From positions 62,001-126,000 of the forward strand of contig NZ_JADNGY010000001.1 in the NCBI RefSeq assembly GCF_015553625.1: DNA of 64,000 nucleotides. The letters are read 5' to 3'. The stretch is from Streptococcus australis. Lineage in GTDB: Bacteria; Bacillota; Bacilli; Lactobacillales; Streptococcaceae. Numbering within the stretch: position 1 is the first letter of the stretch; each line of letters begins with the position of its first letter. Below, in pieces: positions 1 to 10,365 of this stretch. A program made the translations under genes and the position numbers. The notes below the pieces were generated by a model that was not told the origin of the DNA, did no database searches, and was given only the letters and a program-made list of their open reading frames with translations.

Positions 1-113
1 TGGAGCTTCTTTTGAATCTGCTCCTGCAAATCTCTTAAGGCAGAAAGCAGGCGAACGTAGCCCAGTCCCAAGAGAAGGACAAGGAAGACTAGAACTAGAA
101 CGACTCCCCACAT
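1..113 (-). CDS. Sensor histidine kinase, N-terminal fragment
   Basis: Only the first 37 codons lie in the window. They encode a strongly hydrophobic membrane segment (about residues 3-20, rich in V, L and G) followed by a charged stretch that looks like the start of a signalling helix. The ATG overlaps the stop of the response regulator gene by one base (TAATG), so the two are translationally coupled. A membrane protein directly after an OmpR-type regulator is normally its histidine kinase. The kinase domain is outside the window, so the call rests on context. Confidence 0.6.
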   Translation of the reverse strand, partial: MWGVVLVLVFLVLLLGLGYVRLLSALRDLQEQIQKKL

Positions 114-802
114 TACTTGTCTCCTTTCAAGCGAACACCCAAGCCCCAGACGGTTTCAATGTAATCCTCATTAGGATCGAGTTGGGCAATTTTCTTTCGG
201 AGATTGCTCAATTGGGCATTGAGCGTATTGTCTCCAGGCAGATAGACTTCTTCCCAGACTGCCTCATACAATTCTTCTTTGGTGAAAATCTTCTTTGGAT
301 GCGCCAATAAAGTTTCAAAAATTTGAAATTCCTTTTTACCTAAGCGAAGCGTTTTTTCTCCAGACTCCAGTTCAAAGGTTTCTGGGTTCAGAACCAGATT
401 TTTAAAAGTCAGCTTTTTCGATGATGGAGCTTCCTGTGCCGGAGTGAGGTTATTTCTCAGTTGCACCGTCACCCGAGCCGCCACCTCATCCAGATTAAAG
501 GGCTTGACGATATAATCATTGGCACCTGCAAGGAGATACTGGCTAATGAGGTGTTTATCACCAAGAGCTGTCATCATGATGACCGGTACCTGACTCTGCA
601 AACGGATTTCCTCAAGGACCTGATCCCCATTTTTCCCAGGGAGCATGATATCGAGAAGGACCAAATCAATGCTTTCTTGCTGGAAGAGTCGTAGCCCTTC
701 TGTACCTGAAAAAGCCTGAAGCACCTCATGGTCTTCGCTTAAGAGACTATACAAAATTTCTTGGATATCATTATTATCTTCAATTAATAAGATGCGTGCC
801 AC
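113..802 (-). CDS. OmpR/PhoB-family response regulator
   Basis: A two-domain DNA-binding response regulator of 229 residues. The receiver domain fills about residues 1-115, with the acidic pair in LLIEDN, the phospho-acceptor Asp near 51 in VLLDIML, and the conserved Lys in DYIVKPF. The C-terminal winged-helix domain (about 130-229) ends in the usual ETVWGLGVRL hairpin. A GTG start at 802 is chosen because GAGGAG sits 8 bases upstream; the in-frame GTG at 811 has no spaced ribosome site. It forms a two-gene unit with the kinase at the window edge. The signal sensed cannot be told from this sequence. Confidence 0.9.
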   Translation of the reverse strand: MARILLIEDNNDIQEILYSLLSEDHEVLQAFSGTEGLRLFQQESIDLVLLDIMLPGKNGDQVLEEIRLQSQVPVIMMTALGDKHLISQYLLAGANDYIVKPFNLDEVAARVTVQLRNNLTPAQEAPSSKKLTFKNLVLNPETFELESGEKTLRLGKKEFQIFETLLAHPKKIFTKEELYEAVWEEVYLPGDNTLNAQLSNLRKKIAQLDPNEDYIETVWGLGVRLKGDK

Positions 803-944
803 TTGCCTCACTCCTCTTTTCTATGCTTACGAAATCATTTCTATTCCCCTAGCCTATCAAATAAAGGGACCTTCGTCAATGAAAATCTGATAAAATCCTA
901 TAGTCCCCAGGTAGAGCTGCATGGTAGGTCATCACAAGATGAAC

Positions 945-974
945 TTGACTATCCTTTCTTTCAAAGGGTATAAT
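945..974 (+). promoter_or_regulatory. Sigma-70 type promoter of the membrane orphan
   Basis: TTGACT (945-950) and TATAAT (969-974) are separated by 18 bases and lie 31 bases before the ATG at 1006. The site faces away from the two-component operon. Confidence 0.7.
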
Positions 975-1005
975 AGGACCAATGACACAATAGGGAGAAT
1001 CATCT

Positions 1006-1539
1006 ATGAAAAAAAATGCCAAAACTCAAATCAGCCTTGTATCCATTCTCGTCATCCTGGGCGTTGGTGCAAGAATGATGCGAATCATCCACCGCCAGCA
1101 AATCAGGGAGCAAAACAGACAAACCGTCCAAACGACTAAAAAGGTTGCAGAGTTTCAGAAAACACTAGACGAGGAAGAAACCAAGAAACGGAACGAAACC
1201 TTCAACAAGATTTTTAATGAATCCCTAGTTCAGAAAAATTTTGAAAATTGGCAAAAAGTCGATGAACTTCATGGTTTGGGACAAAGAACTGGGCAATTTT
1301 ATATCTATAACTTTGAAAAAAAAGAAGAGATTCTCTTAGAGAATACAGATCAAGCATTTGTTCTGCCGATTCGAGACAAGAGTAATAACGTCACATTTCA
1401 GGCTATCTTTGCCCACAAGGACGGTCAGTGGCACATCATGAAACCAGACGGAAGTTCTCAGTTGCAACTAGGAGAAGCCAGCATTTCCGCTGAATCTAAG
1501 TTTGTCATCGAAAACAATGTCTTAGACTACGACCAGTAA
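1006..1539 (+). CDS. Membrane-anchored hypothetical protein
   Basis: A 177-residue protein with one N-terminal membrane segment (about residues 8-24) preceded by lysines, then a long charged, probably coiled-coil stretch (about 28-75, rich in Q, E, K and R). The C-terminal half (about 80-170) is beta-rich and ends with DGQWHIMKPDGSS, which resembles small extracytoplasmic domains of streptococcal proteins of unknown function. No catalytic motif is visible. It has its own promoter and a GGGAG ribosome site. It is convergent with the glucosidase gene and shares its terminator. I do not recognise a named family. Confidence 0.7.
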   Translation: MKKNAKTQISLVSILVILGVGARMMRIIHRQQIREQNRQTVQTTKKVAEFQKTLDEEETKKRNETFNKIFNESLVQKNFENWQKVDELHGLGQRTGQFYIYNFEKKEEILLENTDQAFVLPIRDKSNNVTFQAIFAHKDGQWHIMKPDGSSQLQLGEASISAESKFVIENNVLDYDQ

Positions 1540-1568
1540 ATCAATAAGGACTTGCCTTAACGACATAC

Positions 1569-1612
1569 AAAAAGCTTAGGACCCCAGCTTTGGTTGGGAT
1601 TCTAAGCTTTTT
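1569..1612. terminator. Bidirectional intrinsic terminator
   Basis: AAAAAGCTTAG (1569-1579) pairs with CTAAGCTTTTT (1602-1612), giving T-runs in both directions. It lies between two convergent genes and serves both. Confidence 0.85.
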
Positions 1613-1664
1613 AGTTTGCTGTCAGAGAGTCATCCAGAAGATGGTTTAGCTCTAGAGGAGACTT

Positions 1665-3119
<1,455 letters not shown>

Positions 3120-3220
3120 TCATCCTAATATCTATTATATCCCTGTCTAATCCGAAAGTCTTACAGCATCCTAGGAAAAAATGATACTATCCTAAGATTA
3201 TTTCTATTCAAGCGCGACAT

Positions 3221-3246
3221 AAAAAGACCGGATGACTCCGATCTTT
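3221..3246 (-). terminator. Terminator of the VOC gene
   Basis: On the minus strand an AAAGATCGGA...TCCGGTCTTTTT hairpin with a T-tail follows the VOC protein gene. A near-identical hairpin occurs at 3675-3701 after spxB, differing in the loop. Confidence 0.75.
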
Positions 3247-3312
3247 CAATAGTTCATATTTTCACATTCTGTTTTAAGAATAATTAAGGTTGACTTCAAA
3301 TGACTAAGCGTC

Positions 3313-3660
3313 CTATTTCATACGATAAAAATCAATGACTAGACCAGCAGGGCCTTTAACTAGCAAAGATTCTGTTCCCCAATCAGTTGCAGCTGGGCCA
3401 TGTAATATTTCAGCGCCAAGCTCTTTCAACCGTTTGTAGTTCTGGTCTACATCCTCAACCTCAATGTGAAGAATGATTCCTGACTGAAAATCTTCCAAAG
3501 GAATCAGGTGATTTTGTGATAACATGAGACAATGACTGCCAATTGTAAACTGAGCAAAACCGTCATCAACATAATCAGCCTTTTTATCCAAAAGACGCTC
3601 CAAGTCAGAACAGACTTGGGGAACATTTGAAACGATAATATCTAATTGATTTAAATTCAT
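3313..3660 (-). CDS. VOC (glyoxalase/dioxygenase-fold) family protein
   Basis: A 115-residue single-domain protein of the vicinal oxygen chelate fold. It has the paired beta-alpha-beta-beta-beta modules: an N-terminal LDIIVSNV strand, a central ILHIEVEDVD repeat start, then LKELGAEILHGP and a C-terminal GPAGLVIDFYRM strand. The His and Glu positions seen in metal-binding members are only partly present, so it may be a glyoxalase I-like enzyme or a ligand-binding relative. GGAGG lies 7 bases before the ATG. It is flanked by its own terminator and that of spxB, so it is probably transcribed alone. Confidence 0.75.
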   Translation of the reverse strand: MNLNQLDIIVSNVPQVCSDLERLLDKKADYVDDGFAQFTIGSHCLMLSQNHLIPLEDFQSGIILHIEVEDVDQNYKRLKELGAEILHGPAATDWGTESLLVKGPAGLVIDFYRMK

Positions 3661-3674
3661 TTGTTATCCTCCAG

Positions 3675-3701
3675 AAAAAGACCGGATAACTCCGATCTTT
3701 T
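3675..3701 (-). terminator. Terminator after spxB
   Basis: AAAAGATCGGAGTTATCCGGTCTTTTT on the minus strand: an 8-10 bp stem with one mismatch and a T-tail, placed after the BOX-like repeat that follows spxB. Confidence 0.7.
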
Positions 3702-3716
3702 CAATTTTCTCTCTAA

Positions 3717-3803
3717 GAAAATCAAAGAATAAACAAGGCACCGAACCGCAGGCAGTACTGAAGTACGGCAAGGTGAAGATAAGGCAGTTTACATTTGATT
3801 TTC
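3717..3803. repeat. BOX-like intergenic repeat
   Basis: An 87-base element bounded by a perfect 10-base inverted repeat, GAAAATCAAA (3717-3726) and TTTGATTTTC (3794-3803). Inside are CCGCAGGC, the hairpin GTACTgaAGTAC and GGCAAGGTGAAG, which match the boxC/boxA modules of pneumococcal BOX elements as I remember them. It lies 12 bases after the spxB stop. It can fold as one long stem-loop in the spxB mRNA tail. Confidence 0.65.
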
Positions 3804-3814
3804 GACGAGAGGAA

Positions 3815-5590
3815 TTATTTGATTGCGCGTGATTGCAACCCTTCTTCTTCCAAGAAGAGGCGGAATGGTACGAGTTCTTCTGCTTCGTATTTTTCCTTGA
3901 AGGCTTTGATCGCTTCTTCTGAGTGAAGTTTTGGATCCAACTCAAGTACCTCTACTGGAAGTGGACGGTGTTGTGTGATGCGGGCATCAATGACAACAGT
4001 TTTACCTTCTTTGTTGAGTTTAACAGCTTCAGCAACCACAGCATCGATATCTTCAATACGGTTAACGGTAAATCCAACTGCACCTTGTGCTTCAGCAATT
4101 TTCGCGTAGTCAGCATTTGTAAAGTCTACACCAAACAAGTGTTTGTTTGTATCTTCGTATTTGTTCTTGATGAAGGCATACTCATCGTTTGTGAAGACAA
4201 CGTTGATAACTGGAAGGTTGTATTGAACGTTCGTGATCACGTCTGGGTAAACCATGTTGAAGGCTCCGTCACCCATGATATTCCATACTTGGCGGTCTGG
4301 ATTGTCTTTCTTAGCAGCGATACCACCAGGGATAGCGATACCCATTGTTGCAAAGAGTGGAGATGTACGCCACATATTCTTAGGTGTCATGTGAAGGTGA
4401 CGAGTAGATGTTTGAGTTGAGTTACCGACATCGATTGAGTAGATCGCATCTTCATCAGCGTATTTGTTGATGGCATTGTAGACTTGGTACAATTGCAATT
4501 CACCCTCAGTTTTACCTTCGAGTTTGTTCATGTAATCACGCCAGTTTTGGTTGTTCTTCACATTTGCACGCCACCATGGAGTAGACTCAACTGGGTTTAC
4601 TTTGTCAAGGATAGCTTTAGCTGCTTGACCTGCATCACCAAGGATAGAAGCGTCAAGGGCATGGCGTTTACCAAGTTTGTAAGGGTCGATATCCACTTGG
4701 ATGAATTTTTCAGTGTTTTTGAATGCTTCGTATACTTCAGCAAATGGGAAGTTTGAACCAAGGAAAAGAACTGTGTCTGCTTCAAAGACCACTTCGTTGG
4801 CTGGTTTCCAACCAACACGGTAAGCAGAACCAGTTAAACCTTCGTAGTTCCATTCGAAAGCTTCAAAGTTTTTACCAGTTGTGATGATTGGTGCTTTGAT
4901 TTTACGTGACAATTCAGTGATTACTTCACCAGCTTTCACACCACCGTAACCAGCGTAGATGACTGGGCGTTCAGCATTGTTCAAGATTTCAACAGCTTTG
5001 TCGATTTCAACTTCGTTCAAAGCAGGAGCGATGAATGAACGCTCGTAAGAACCTGAACCGTAGTATGAGTTTTCGTCGATTTCTTGGAAACCAAAGTTTA
5101 CTGGAATTTCAACAACGGCTGGACCTTTTTTAGAAACGGCAGCACGGCAAGCTTCGTCAATAACTTTTGGCAATTGCTCTGCGTAAGCTACACGTTTGTT
5201 GTAAACAGCGATACCGTTGTACATTGGGTTTTGGTTAAGCTCTTGGAAGGCATCCATGTTGAGCTCGTTGTTTGGACGTGATCCAAGAATCGCGAGGAAT
5301 GGAGTGTTATCCATAGCTGCATCGTAAACACCGTTGATCAAGTGAGTGGCACCAGGTCCACCTGAACCAACTGCAACACCGATTGAGCCGCCGAATTTAG
5401 CTTGCATAACCGCTGCAAGAGCTCCTGTTTCTTCGTGGCGAACTTGCAAGAAACGGATATCTTTGTCTTCAGCCAAAGCGTCCATAAGTGAGCTAAGTGT
5501 TCCTGATGGGATACCGTAGATAGTGTCTACGCCCCATGTTTTCAATACGTTGAGCATTGCTGCAGATGCAGTAATTTTCCCTTGAGTCAT
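3815..5590 (-). CDS. spxB: Pyruvate oxidase, H2O2-forming
   Basis: A 591-residue ThDP- and FAD-dependent pyruvate oxidase. It converts pyruvate, phosphate and O2 to acetyl phosphate, CO2 and H2O2, and in oral streptococci it is the main source of peroxide. The N-terminal ThDP domain carries the catalytic Glu in QVRHEETGA (about 53). The central domain binds FAD, and the C-terminal domain has the ThDP/Mg motif starting GDGAFN. Length and sequence fit SpxB, not acetolactate synthase. It is monocistronic, with a cre site 60 bases upstream, which suggests CcpA control, and a BOX-like repeat plus terminator downstream. Confidence 0.95.
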   Translation of the reverse strand: MTQGKITASAAMLNVLKTWGVDTIYGIPSGTLSSLMDALAEDKDIRFLQVRHEETGALAAVMQAKFGGSIGVAVGSGGPGATHLINGVYDAAMDNTPFLAILGSRPNNELNMDAFQELNQNPMYNGIAVYNKRVAYAEQLPKVIDEACRAAVSKKGPAVVEIPVNFGFQEIDENSYYGSGSYERSFIAPALNEVEIDKAVEILNNAERPVIYAGYGGVKAGEVITELSRKIKAPIITTGKNFEAFEWNYEGLTGSAYRVGWKPANEVVFEADTVLFLGSNFPFAEVYEAFKNTEKFIQVDIDPYKLGKRHALDASILGDAGQAAKAILDKVNPVESTPWWRANVKNNQNWRDYMNKLEGKTEGELQLYQVYNAINKYADEDAIYSIDVGNSTQTSTRHLHMTPKNMWRTSPLFATMGIAIPGGIAAKKDNPDRQVWNIMGDGAFNMVYPDVITNVQYNLPVINVVFTNDEYAFIKNKYEDTNKHLFGVDFTNADYAKIAEAQGAVGFTVNRIEDIDAVVAEAVKLNKEGKTVVIDARITQHRPLPVEVLELDPKLHSEEAIKAFKEKYEAEELVPFRLFLEEEGLQSRAIK

Positions 5591-5649
5591 AATGATAACT
5601 CTCCTTCAATAAAAATAATTGTCAGTCTTTGAACTGAATTCGACAAAGA

Positions 5650-5664
5650 GTGAAAACGTTTCAA
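5650..5664. promoter_or_regulatory. cre (CcpA) site upstream of spxB
   Basis: TGAAAACGTTTCA fits the catabolite-responsive element consensus TGNAANCGNNNNCA. It lies about 60 bases before the spxB start. A TATAGT box on the minus strand lies further upstream, so the site could act as a roadblock. The rest of the 335-base gap (5591-5925) holds AT-rich leader sequence and the next gene's terminator; I see no other gene. Confidence 0.65.
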
Positions 5665-5883
5665 ACAACTTTACTATATCAATTTATCACGTTTTATTGT
5701 CCTTGTATAAGAATATGCTCACTGAATACCTGGAACTATTACATAACACAACAGCGAAATCTGTTCTGTTTCTGCAAACTATTTTATAACAGAAGGGATA
5801 AACCGCACAACAACAAGGTTTCTAACTGTTATGAAATTAGTACAAAATGGAGCACTTTACCAAACTGTTCCATAAAAGATACT

Positions 5884-5920
5884 AAAAAAACCTAGCGGAA
5901 AATAGATTTTCCCTGCTAGG
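5884..5920 (-). terminator. Terminator of the SGNH hydrolase gene
   Basis: A 30-base near-perfect hairpin, CCTAGCGGAAAAT and ATTTTCCCTGCTAGG (5891-5920), followed on the minus strand by seven T. Confidence 0.85.
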
Positions 5921-5925
5921 ATGGG

Positions 5926-6558
5926 TTATAGTTCGTTTTGAAGAGCCTTACTAAAGACCCTGTATCCTTCAATTGTTAAATGAAGACCATCTGTTGTATA
6001 AGCTGGTTTTAGCTGACTATCTTCACCGAGCAAGCTCTCAAAAACATTGATAAATTCGACATTCATCATTTCTTGAGCCAGCTCACGATAAGCCTGATTC
6101 AAGGTCTGAATCTTTTGATTGGTCCGGATATAGACTGTCCCCTTGTAGGTCTCTCCCTCATTCACAGGGAGCACCGAAACAAGTTTGATTTGCGCCAAGG
6201 GCAAGAGTCGCACCATCTCCTGGAGGATTATGGACATGTTATCAATGGTTTCTGACAGGGGCATTTCCTTGCCAATGTCATTGGTTCCGATTAGTAAGAA
6301 AATCTTATCCACTGCTTGACCAAAAATATGGGCATCTAGATTCTCTCTTAAGAGGTCTGTCTTGTAGCCTCTGATTCCCCGATTCACCATATACTGATCC
6401 GTCAAAAGCAACTCTTGCAGAGGATAGTATTCGATGATAGAGTCTCCTATAAAAAGAATATCGGGTTCCTTCAAAGGATTTTGATTCAGCTCTCGGTAGT
6501 TCTGTTGTATTTTTGCCTGTTCTTTTAAGAGCCAGGTCTCCAATAATTGTACAGCCAT
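5926..6558 (-). CDS. SGNH/GDSL-type esterase or lipase
   Basis: A 210-residue SGNH hydrolase. Block I is ILFIGDSI (catalytic Ser near 39), block III is LLIGTNDIG (oxyanion Asn), and block V is TTDGLHLTIEGY, giving the Asp-His pair. No signal peptide is seen, so it is cytoplasmic or released by another route. Family members hydrolyse acyl esters of lipids or carbohydrates; the substrate is unknown. AGGAG precedes the ATG. The gene lies 52 bases after the HAD phosphatase gene and is probably co-transcribed with it. Confidence 0.85.
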   Translation of the reverse strand: MAVQLLETWLLKEQAKIQQNYRELNQNPLKEPDILFIGDSIIEYYPLQELLLTDQYMVNRGIRGYKTDLLRENLDAHIFGQAVDKIFLLIGTNDIGKEMPLSETIDNMSIILQEMVRLLPLAQIKLVSVLPVNEGETYKGTVYIRTNQKIQTLNQAYRELAQEMMNVEFINVFESLLGEDSQLKPAYTTDGLHLTIEGYRVFSKALQNEL

Positions 6559-6610
6559 AAAGACTCCTTTCGATTCGTATGGCAGAAACTATGTACGGTA
6601 GAATACTCGC

Positions 6611-7444
6611 CTAGTCGAAACTTAATCTTCCGTCCAAATAGGCTTCAATCATTTCATAAACCCCACCTTCTTGGTGAGATGGTGCTGTGTAGCGGGCTGC
6701 TTGTCGCGCATGGACGTCCGCATTTTCCATCGCATAGGAATAGGTCGCTAACTCCAGCATTTCCACATCGTTTTGGCTATCGCCAAATGCCATTAAATGC
6801 CCACCATCAACGCCCCAGTGTTCTTCCAAGAATTGAATGGCTGTAGCCTTATTGACCTCCGGTTGCAGAATATCGATGGCTCCATAGCCACTAGCTGCTG
6901 GAAGCAGTCGCTCCCCAAACTCTTCTCGCAACTCTTGCACAAAGACTTCGACTTTTTCAGTGTCAGTGACGACACTTATCTTCAGAACCTGCTCACCATG
7001 CTCTTGGACCAAATCATCCACAAAGCGCATCCGTCTGTAAAAAGCTGCAGCTAACTCAGGCGTCATCAATTGCTCTAAAAGAGGAAACTCTGTTCCTTTC
7101 TTGGCATAGGCTCCAGATAGGCTACTGACGACCAGATGAAGTTCTTCTTCTCGACCTTCTAGATAACGCAAGACCTCCTGCACCAGCTCTTCAGGCCAGC
7201 TACACTCTCGGATGAGCTTTCCCTTCTCTAATATCCGTGCACCATTGGCTAGAACCAAGGTGGCACGATCTTTCAGCTCTCCCAAGACATGAGCCATACG
7301 GCTATAGCCATTCCCCGTCGCAATAACAAAGGGAATCCCTCTTTGGTCTAGCTGATCCAAGATGCGGCTCAGACGCTCACGGTCAACCTCTCCTTGCGCA
7401 TCCATCAGAGTACCGTCCATGTCTGTCGCAATCATTTGTATCAT
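6611..7444 (-). CDS. Cof-type HAD-IIB sugar/flavin phosphatase
   Basis: A 277-residue member of the Cof subfamily of HAD hydrolases. Motif I is ATDMDGTL with the nucleophile Asp near residue 7, motif II is VIATGNG, and motif IV is MAFGDSQNDVEML. Between motifs II and III lies the large C2B cap domain. The ATG at 7444 is preferred over an upstream GTG at 7453 because GAGG lies 8 bases before it. Such enzymes dephosphorylate sugar phosphates or FMN with broad specificity; the true substrate cannot be read from sequence. Confidence 0.85.
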   Translation of the reverse strand: MIQMIATDMDGTLMDAQGEVDRERLSRILDQLDQRGIPFVIATGNGYSRMAHVLGELKDRATLVLANGARILEKGKLIRECSWPEELVQEVLRYLEGREEELHLVVSSLSGAYAKKGTEFPLLEQLMTPELAAAFYRRMRFVDDLVQEHGEQVLKISVVTDTEKVEVFVQELREEFGERLLPAASGYGAIDILQPEVNKATAIQFLEEHWGVDGGHLMAFGDSQNDVEMLELATYSYAMENADVHARQAARYTAPSHQEGGVYEMIEAYLDGRLSFD

Positions 7445-7693
7445 ACCAGCCACCTCTTTCTATCTTGTCCCTATTATACACCATTTCCTAGTCATTTTGG
7501 GCCTTCTTTGCCACAAACGCTCCCTTCTCCCCATCCTTAAAATTTTAGAAATTCCACCGAATCCTCTTTAATTTTCGGTCCAATTTTATTATAATATAGA
7601 TAATAGATTTTCCCTGTATGAAGTAACTAGCAGACCCTCTCTCACACCTAGCCAAAGCGTCTGCTACTCCCGAAAAAGATCTAAGAGGTAGGC

Positions 7694-8569
7694 ATGAACA
7701 CAAAGACCTTATACCGCCAAACATCCTTTACCAATAGCGATTTCCCTTTTTCAATCAAACAGATTCGCACCCAAAATGGCCAACCGGATATTTTATTTCA
7801 TTGGCACACTGATATTGAGATTATTTATGTCAACGAAGGGACTGCTCAATTCCATATCGACTATGAATATTTTCATAGTCAACCAGGCGATATTATTTTG
7901 ATCCGCCCGAATGCCCTTCACTCCATTCATCCCATCCAGAGTTCTTCCCATACCATGGATGTCCTCCATTTTAATCTGGACCTGATCGGAATCACGCATA
8001 AAAACATTGCCACTCTAAAATATTTACAACCCCTCTACAATGGCGATTTTGAATTTGTCCGACGTATCCAAGTCCAATCTCCGGGTTATGAAGAAATCAA
8101 ACAGAGCCTTTTAAACTGTATGGCAAACGGAAGAGAACAAGGTCCTTTCTATGAACTTCGACTCAAATCCCAGCTCAATGAACTCCTCTATCTCCTCTTT
8201 TCTCACAACTATATTGTCGAGAAGAAGTTTTCAACGGATGCTTATCGAAGAGAAGAAAAAATTCGTTTGGTCCTCGACCATATTTCGAACCATTACCAAG
8301 AGGAGCTCATGATTGAGCAATTAGCAGAATTGTGTCATTTTAGCCCGACCCACTTTATGAATTTCTTTAAGAAACAATTAGGGATCTCTTGTATGGAGTA
8401 CATCATCCAATATCGGCTAAAAAAAGCCGCCCATTTCCTCCAGCATTCTGATCTGGCAATTATTGATATCGCTAGCCAATCTGGCTTCAACAACCTCTCA
8501 AACTTTAATCGCCAATTCAAGAAATACTATCAGATCACTCCAAGTCAATACCGAAAAGCTTGTCTTTAA
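7694..8569 (+). CDS. AraC-family transcriptional regulator
   Basis: A 291-residue regulator with an N-terminal cupin-like ligand domain (about 15-150; HWHTDIEIIYV and GDIILIRPNALHSI) and a C-terminal double helix-turn-helix (about 190-289). The second HTH carries the family signature IASQSGFNNLSNFNRQFKKYYQITPSQYRK. Such cupin-AraC proteins usually sense sugars. No transport or catabolic operon is beside it; the next gene converges on it, so the regulon is elsewhere. A TATAAT box lies about 100 bases upstream. Confidence 0.9.
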   Translation: MNTKTLYRQTSFTNSDFPFSIKQIRTQNGQPDILFHWHTDIEIIYVNEGTAQFHIDYEYFHSQPGDIILIRPNALHSIHPIQSSSHTMDVLHFNLDLIGITHKNIATLKYLQPLYNGDFEFVRRIQVQSPGYEEIKQSLLNCMANGREQGPFYELRLKSQLNELLYLLFSHNYIVEKKFSTDAYRREEKIRLVLDHISNHYQEELMIEQLAELCHFSPTHFMNFFKKQLGISCMEYIIQYRLKKAAHFLQHSDLAIIDIASQSGFNNLSNFNRQFKKYYQITPSQYRKACL

Positions 8570-8586
8570 TCAATGGATCAAATAAT

Positions 8587-8631
8587 AAAAGCCCCCTGAA
8601 CACAATTGAAACTTATGTTCCAGGGGCTTTT
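8587..8631. terminator. Bidirectional terminator
   Basis: AAAAGCCCCCTGAACA (8587-8602) pairs with TGTTCCAGGGGCTTTT (8616-8631), with one bulge. It separates the convergent AraC and MutS-like genes. Confidence 0.85.
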
Positions 8632-8679
8632 AGTTTTTTAACAGTAGAAATATCAGATAAAACGAAGCAACTTACATCT

Positions 8680-10347
8680 TTAGCTCTCAATCATTGTATT
8701 TAAAGACCATTTTCCTGTTTCTTCATATTGCCTTATTAATTCTTGAGAAGTTTGGGTGATTTCTGAAGGAAAATGGAGGCTTTTTAATGTATTGACCGCA
8801 TTCTTCGTTACTGCCGCCCCCTGCTTTATCTGATAATCAAAGACAATTTCCCCGTCAACATAACGACTATCAAAATGATAATTATCATTGACTGCACCAG
8901 ACGCCGCGACTAACTCAATATCATGACTCGAAATCATATACAAGCAATCGTGTCTAGATAGCCAGCGGACAATCCCCAAGCCAGATCCAATTCGCTCAAT
9001 GGTATTGGTTCCCTTAAAGAGTTCATCAATAAAGAAATAATGAAAACCAGACTTTTCCAGACTCTCAATCATTCGGAGAATCGTTTTGCTCTCTGTAATA
9101 AAATAACTATCTCCAACCTCGATATCATCACTGACATCCATAGAGGTCATGACATGTCCATAAGAAAGCTCCAAACTTTCACCATAGGCGAAGCCCAAGC
9201 CCTGAGCTAGAATACAGTTAATAGCTACCATTTTCAGATAAGTAGATTTCCCTGAGGCATTATCTCCACTAATCACCATATTTTTTTCAAAACGAACATC
9301 GTTAGCAACCGGATCCGTTAGTAAAGGATGGTAGATTCCCTTGCCCTTAATTCCGCCTTCTTTTTTAAAATAAGGATGACAGACCAATTCAACATCACGC
9401 TTATGGCGTAGAAGGCTGATGGCTACTTCCAATTCTCCCAAAAGATTGATCGCTTCCTGAGCTTCTTTCTGATGAGTCCTCACTTGCTGATAGATATAAA
9501 CTTGAGCAATCTGCGGAATTAAGAAAAGAAAATTAAGGTAAATCAGAATAATTTCCATATCTGAGCTTCCTGTTGGACTTTGTAAGATTCCGGAAATAAC
9601 TTTCGTCTTCTTAAATGGTTTGACAGCCTGTTTGAGGGCTTCTTGTTTTGGAATCGCTAAATGGCTAAGCTTTTCCGTTGAGGCAAAGATACGAACCAAG
9701 TAACTAACTCGATCCAAGCGCATTTTATTCGACCAATTCCGAATGCTCGAAAAAATGATATTGAAGGTCGCACTCGCCACCAAGACCATCATCGCTTGAA
9801 TTTTAAAAAATGGAAGGAAGAAAAGCGAGAAGACCGGCAAACAGGCTAAGAAAATATAGAGAGAAAGATAGATCTTCGAATCCTGTTTTCCTGGATTAGC
9901 CACAATACTTCTAGCCATATTGTGGTTCTTTTTTCCTAATTGGTTCATGACAACTTGAACCTTGAGACGAAGATCAGGGTGATGGTCAAAAAAATCCTCT
10001 AACTCCTGCAAGGATGCTTCTGGTTGAAATTTAATCAAACGCATCTTCTGATACAAGGCCTCAGCCCCTATACTAGACTGTGTATAATTCAACTGATCAA
10101 AGACTCTATAGAGGTCCAAATCATGCCAAGTCTGACCGTCTACTTGGCTATCTGTCGGTTGGAGTGCAGAAGCCAAGAGCATTGTTTCCGCTAAACTTTC
10201 TTCACTATCTTTTTTTATGAAAAAAGGTTTACCCTCCCAAGCCTTGGCTAATTTTTTTCTCAGAAGAATCGTTGATAGCTGATTTGTTAGAGTCATAACG
10301 ATGATCAGTCCAACAAATCCAATTGGTAACCATCCAAGTTTGTCCAT
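8680..10347 (-). CDS. Membrane-associated MutS-like ATPase
   Basis: A 555-residue protein whose C-terminal third is the MutS ATPase domain: Walker A GDNASGKST near 360-368 and Walker B FFIDELFKGTN near 434-444. It lacks the MutS mismatch-recognition and connector domains. Instead it has an N-terminal membrane segment (about 6-24) and further hydrophobic stretches near 165-205 and 270-290. This is the YshD-like, membrane-type MutS-family architecture, of unknown function and probably not a mismatch repair enzyme. It starts 18 bases after the CapA-like gene, implying an operon. Confidence 0.8.
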   Translation of the reverse strand: MDKLGWLPIGFVGLIIVMTLTNQLSTILLRKKLAKAWEGKPFFIKKDSEESLAETMLLASALQPTDSQVDGQTWHDLDLYRVFDQLNYTQSSIGAEALYQKMRLIKFQPEASLQELEDFFDHHPDLRLKVQVVMNQLGKKNHNMARSIVANPGKQDSKIYLSLYIFLACLPVFSLFFLPFFKIQAMMVLVASATFNIIFSSIRNWSNKMRLDRVSYLVRIFASTEKLSHLAIPKQEALKQAVKPFKKTKVISGILQSPTGSSDMEIILIYLNFLFLIPQIAQVYIYQQVRTHQKEAQEAINLLGELEVAISLLRHKRDVELVCHPYFKKEGGIKGKGIYHPLLTDPVANDVRFEKNMVISGDNASGKSTYLKMVAINCILAQGLGFAYGESLELSYGHVMTSMDVSDDIEVGDSYFITESKTILRMIESLEKSGFHYFFIDELFKGTNTIERIGSGLGIVRWLSRHDCLYMISSHDIELVAASGAVNDNYHFDSRYVDGEIVFDYQIKQGAAVTKNAVNTLKSLHFPSEITQTSQELIRQYEETGKWSLNTMIES

Positions 10348-10365
10348 TCCTTCATTCGCCCCTTC

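Noticed and set aside
3923-4420. 165-codon frame opposite spxB
   Set aside because: Cys/Phe-rich shadow of a highly expressed gene with strong codon bias.
5650-5895. 81-codon plus-strand frame in the spxB upstream region
   Set aside because: No ribosome site, unlikely composition, and it runs into the terminator hairpin at 5884-5920.
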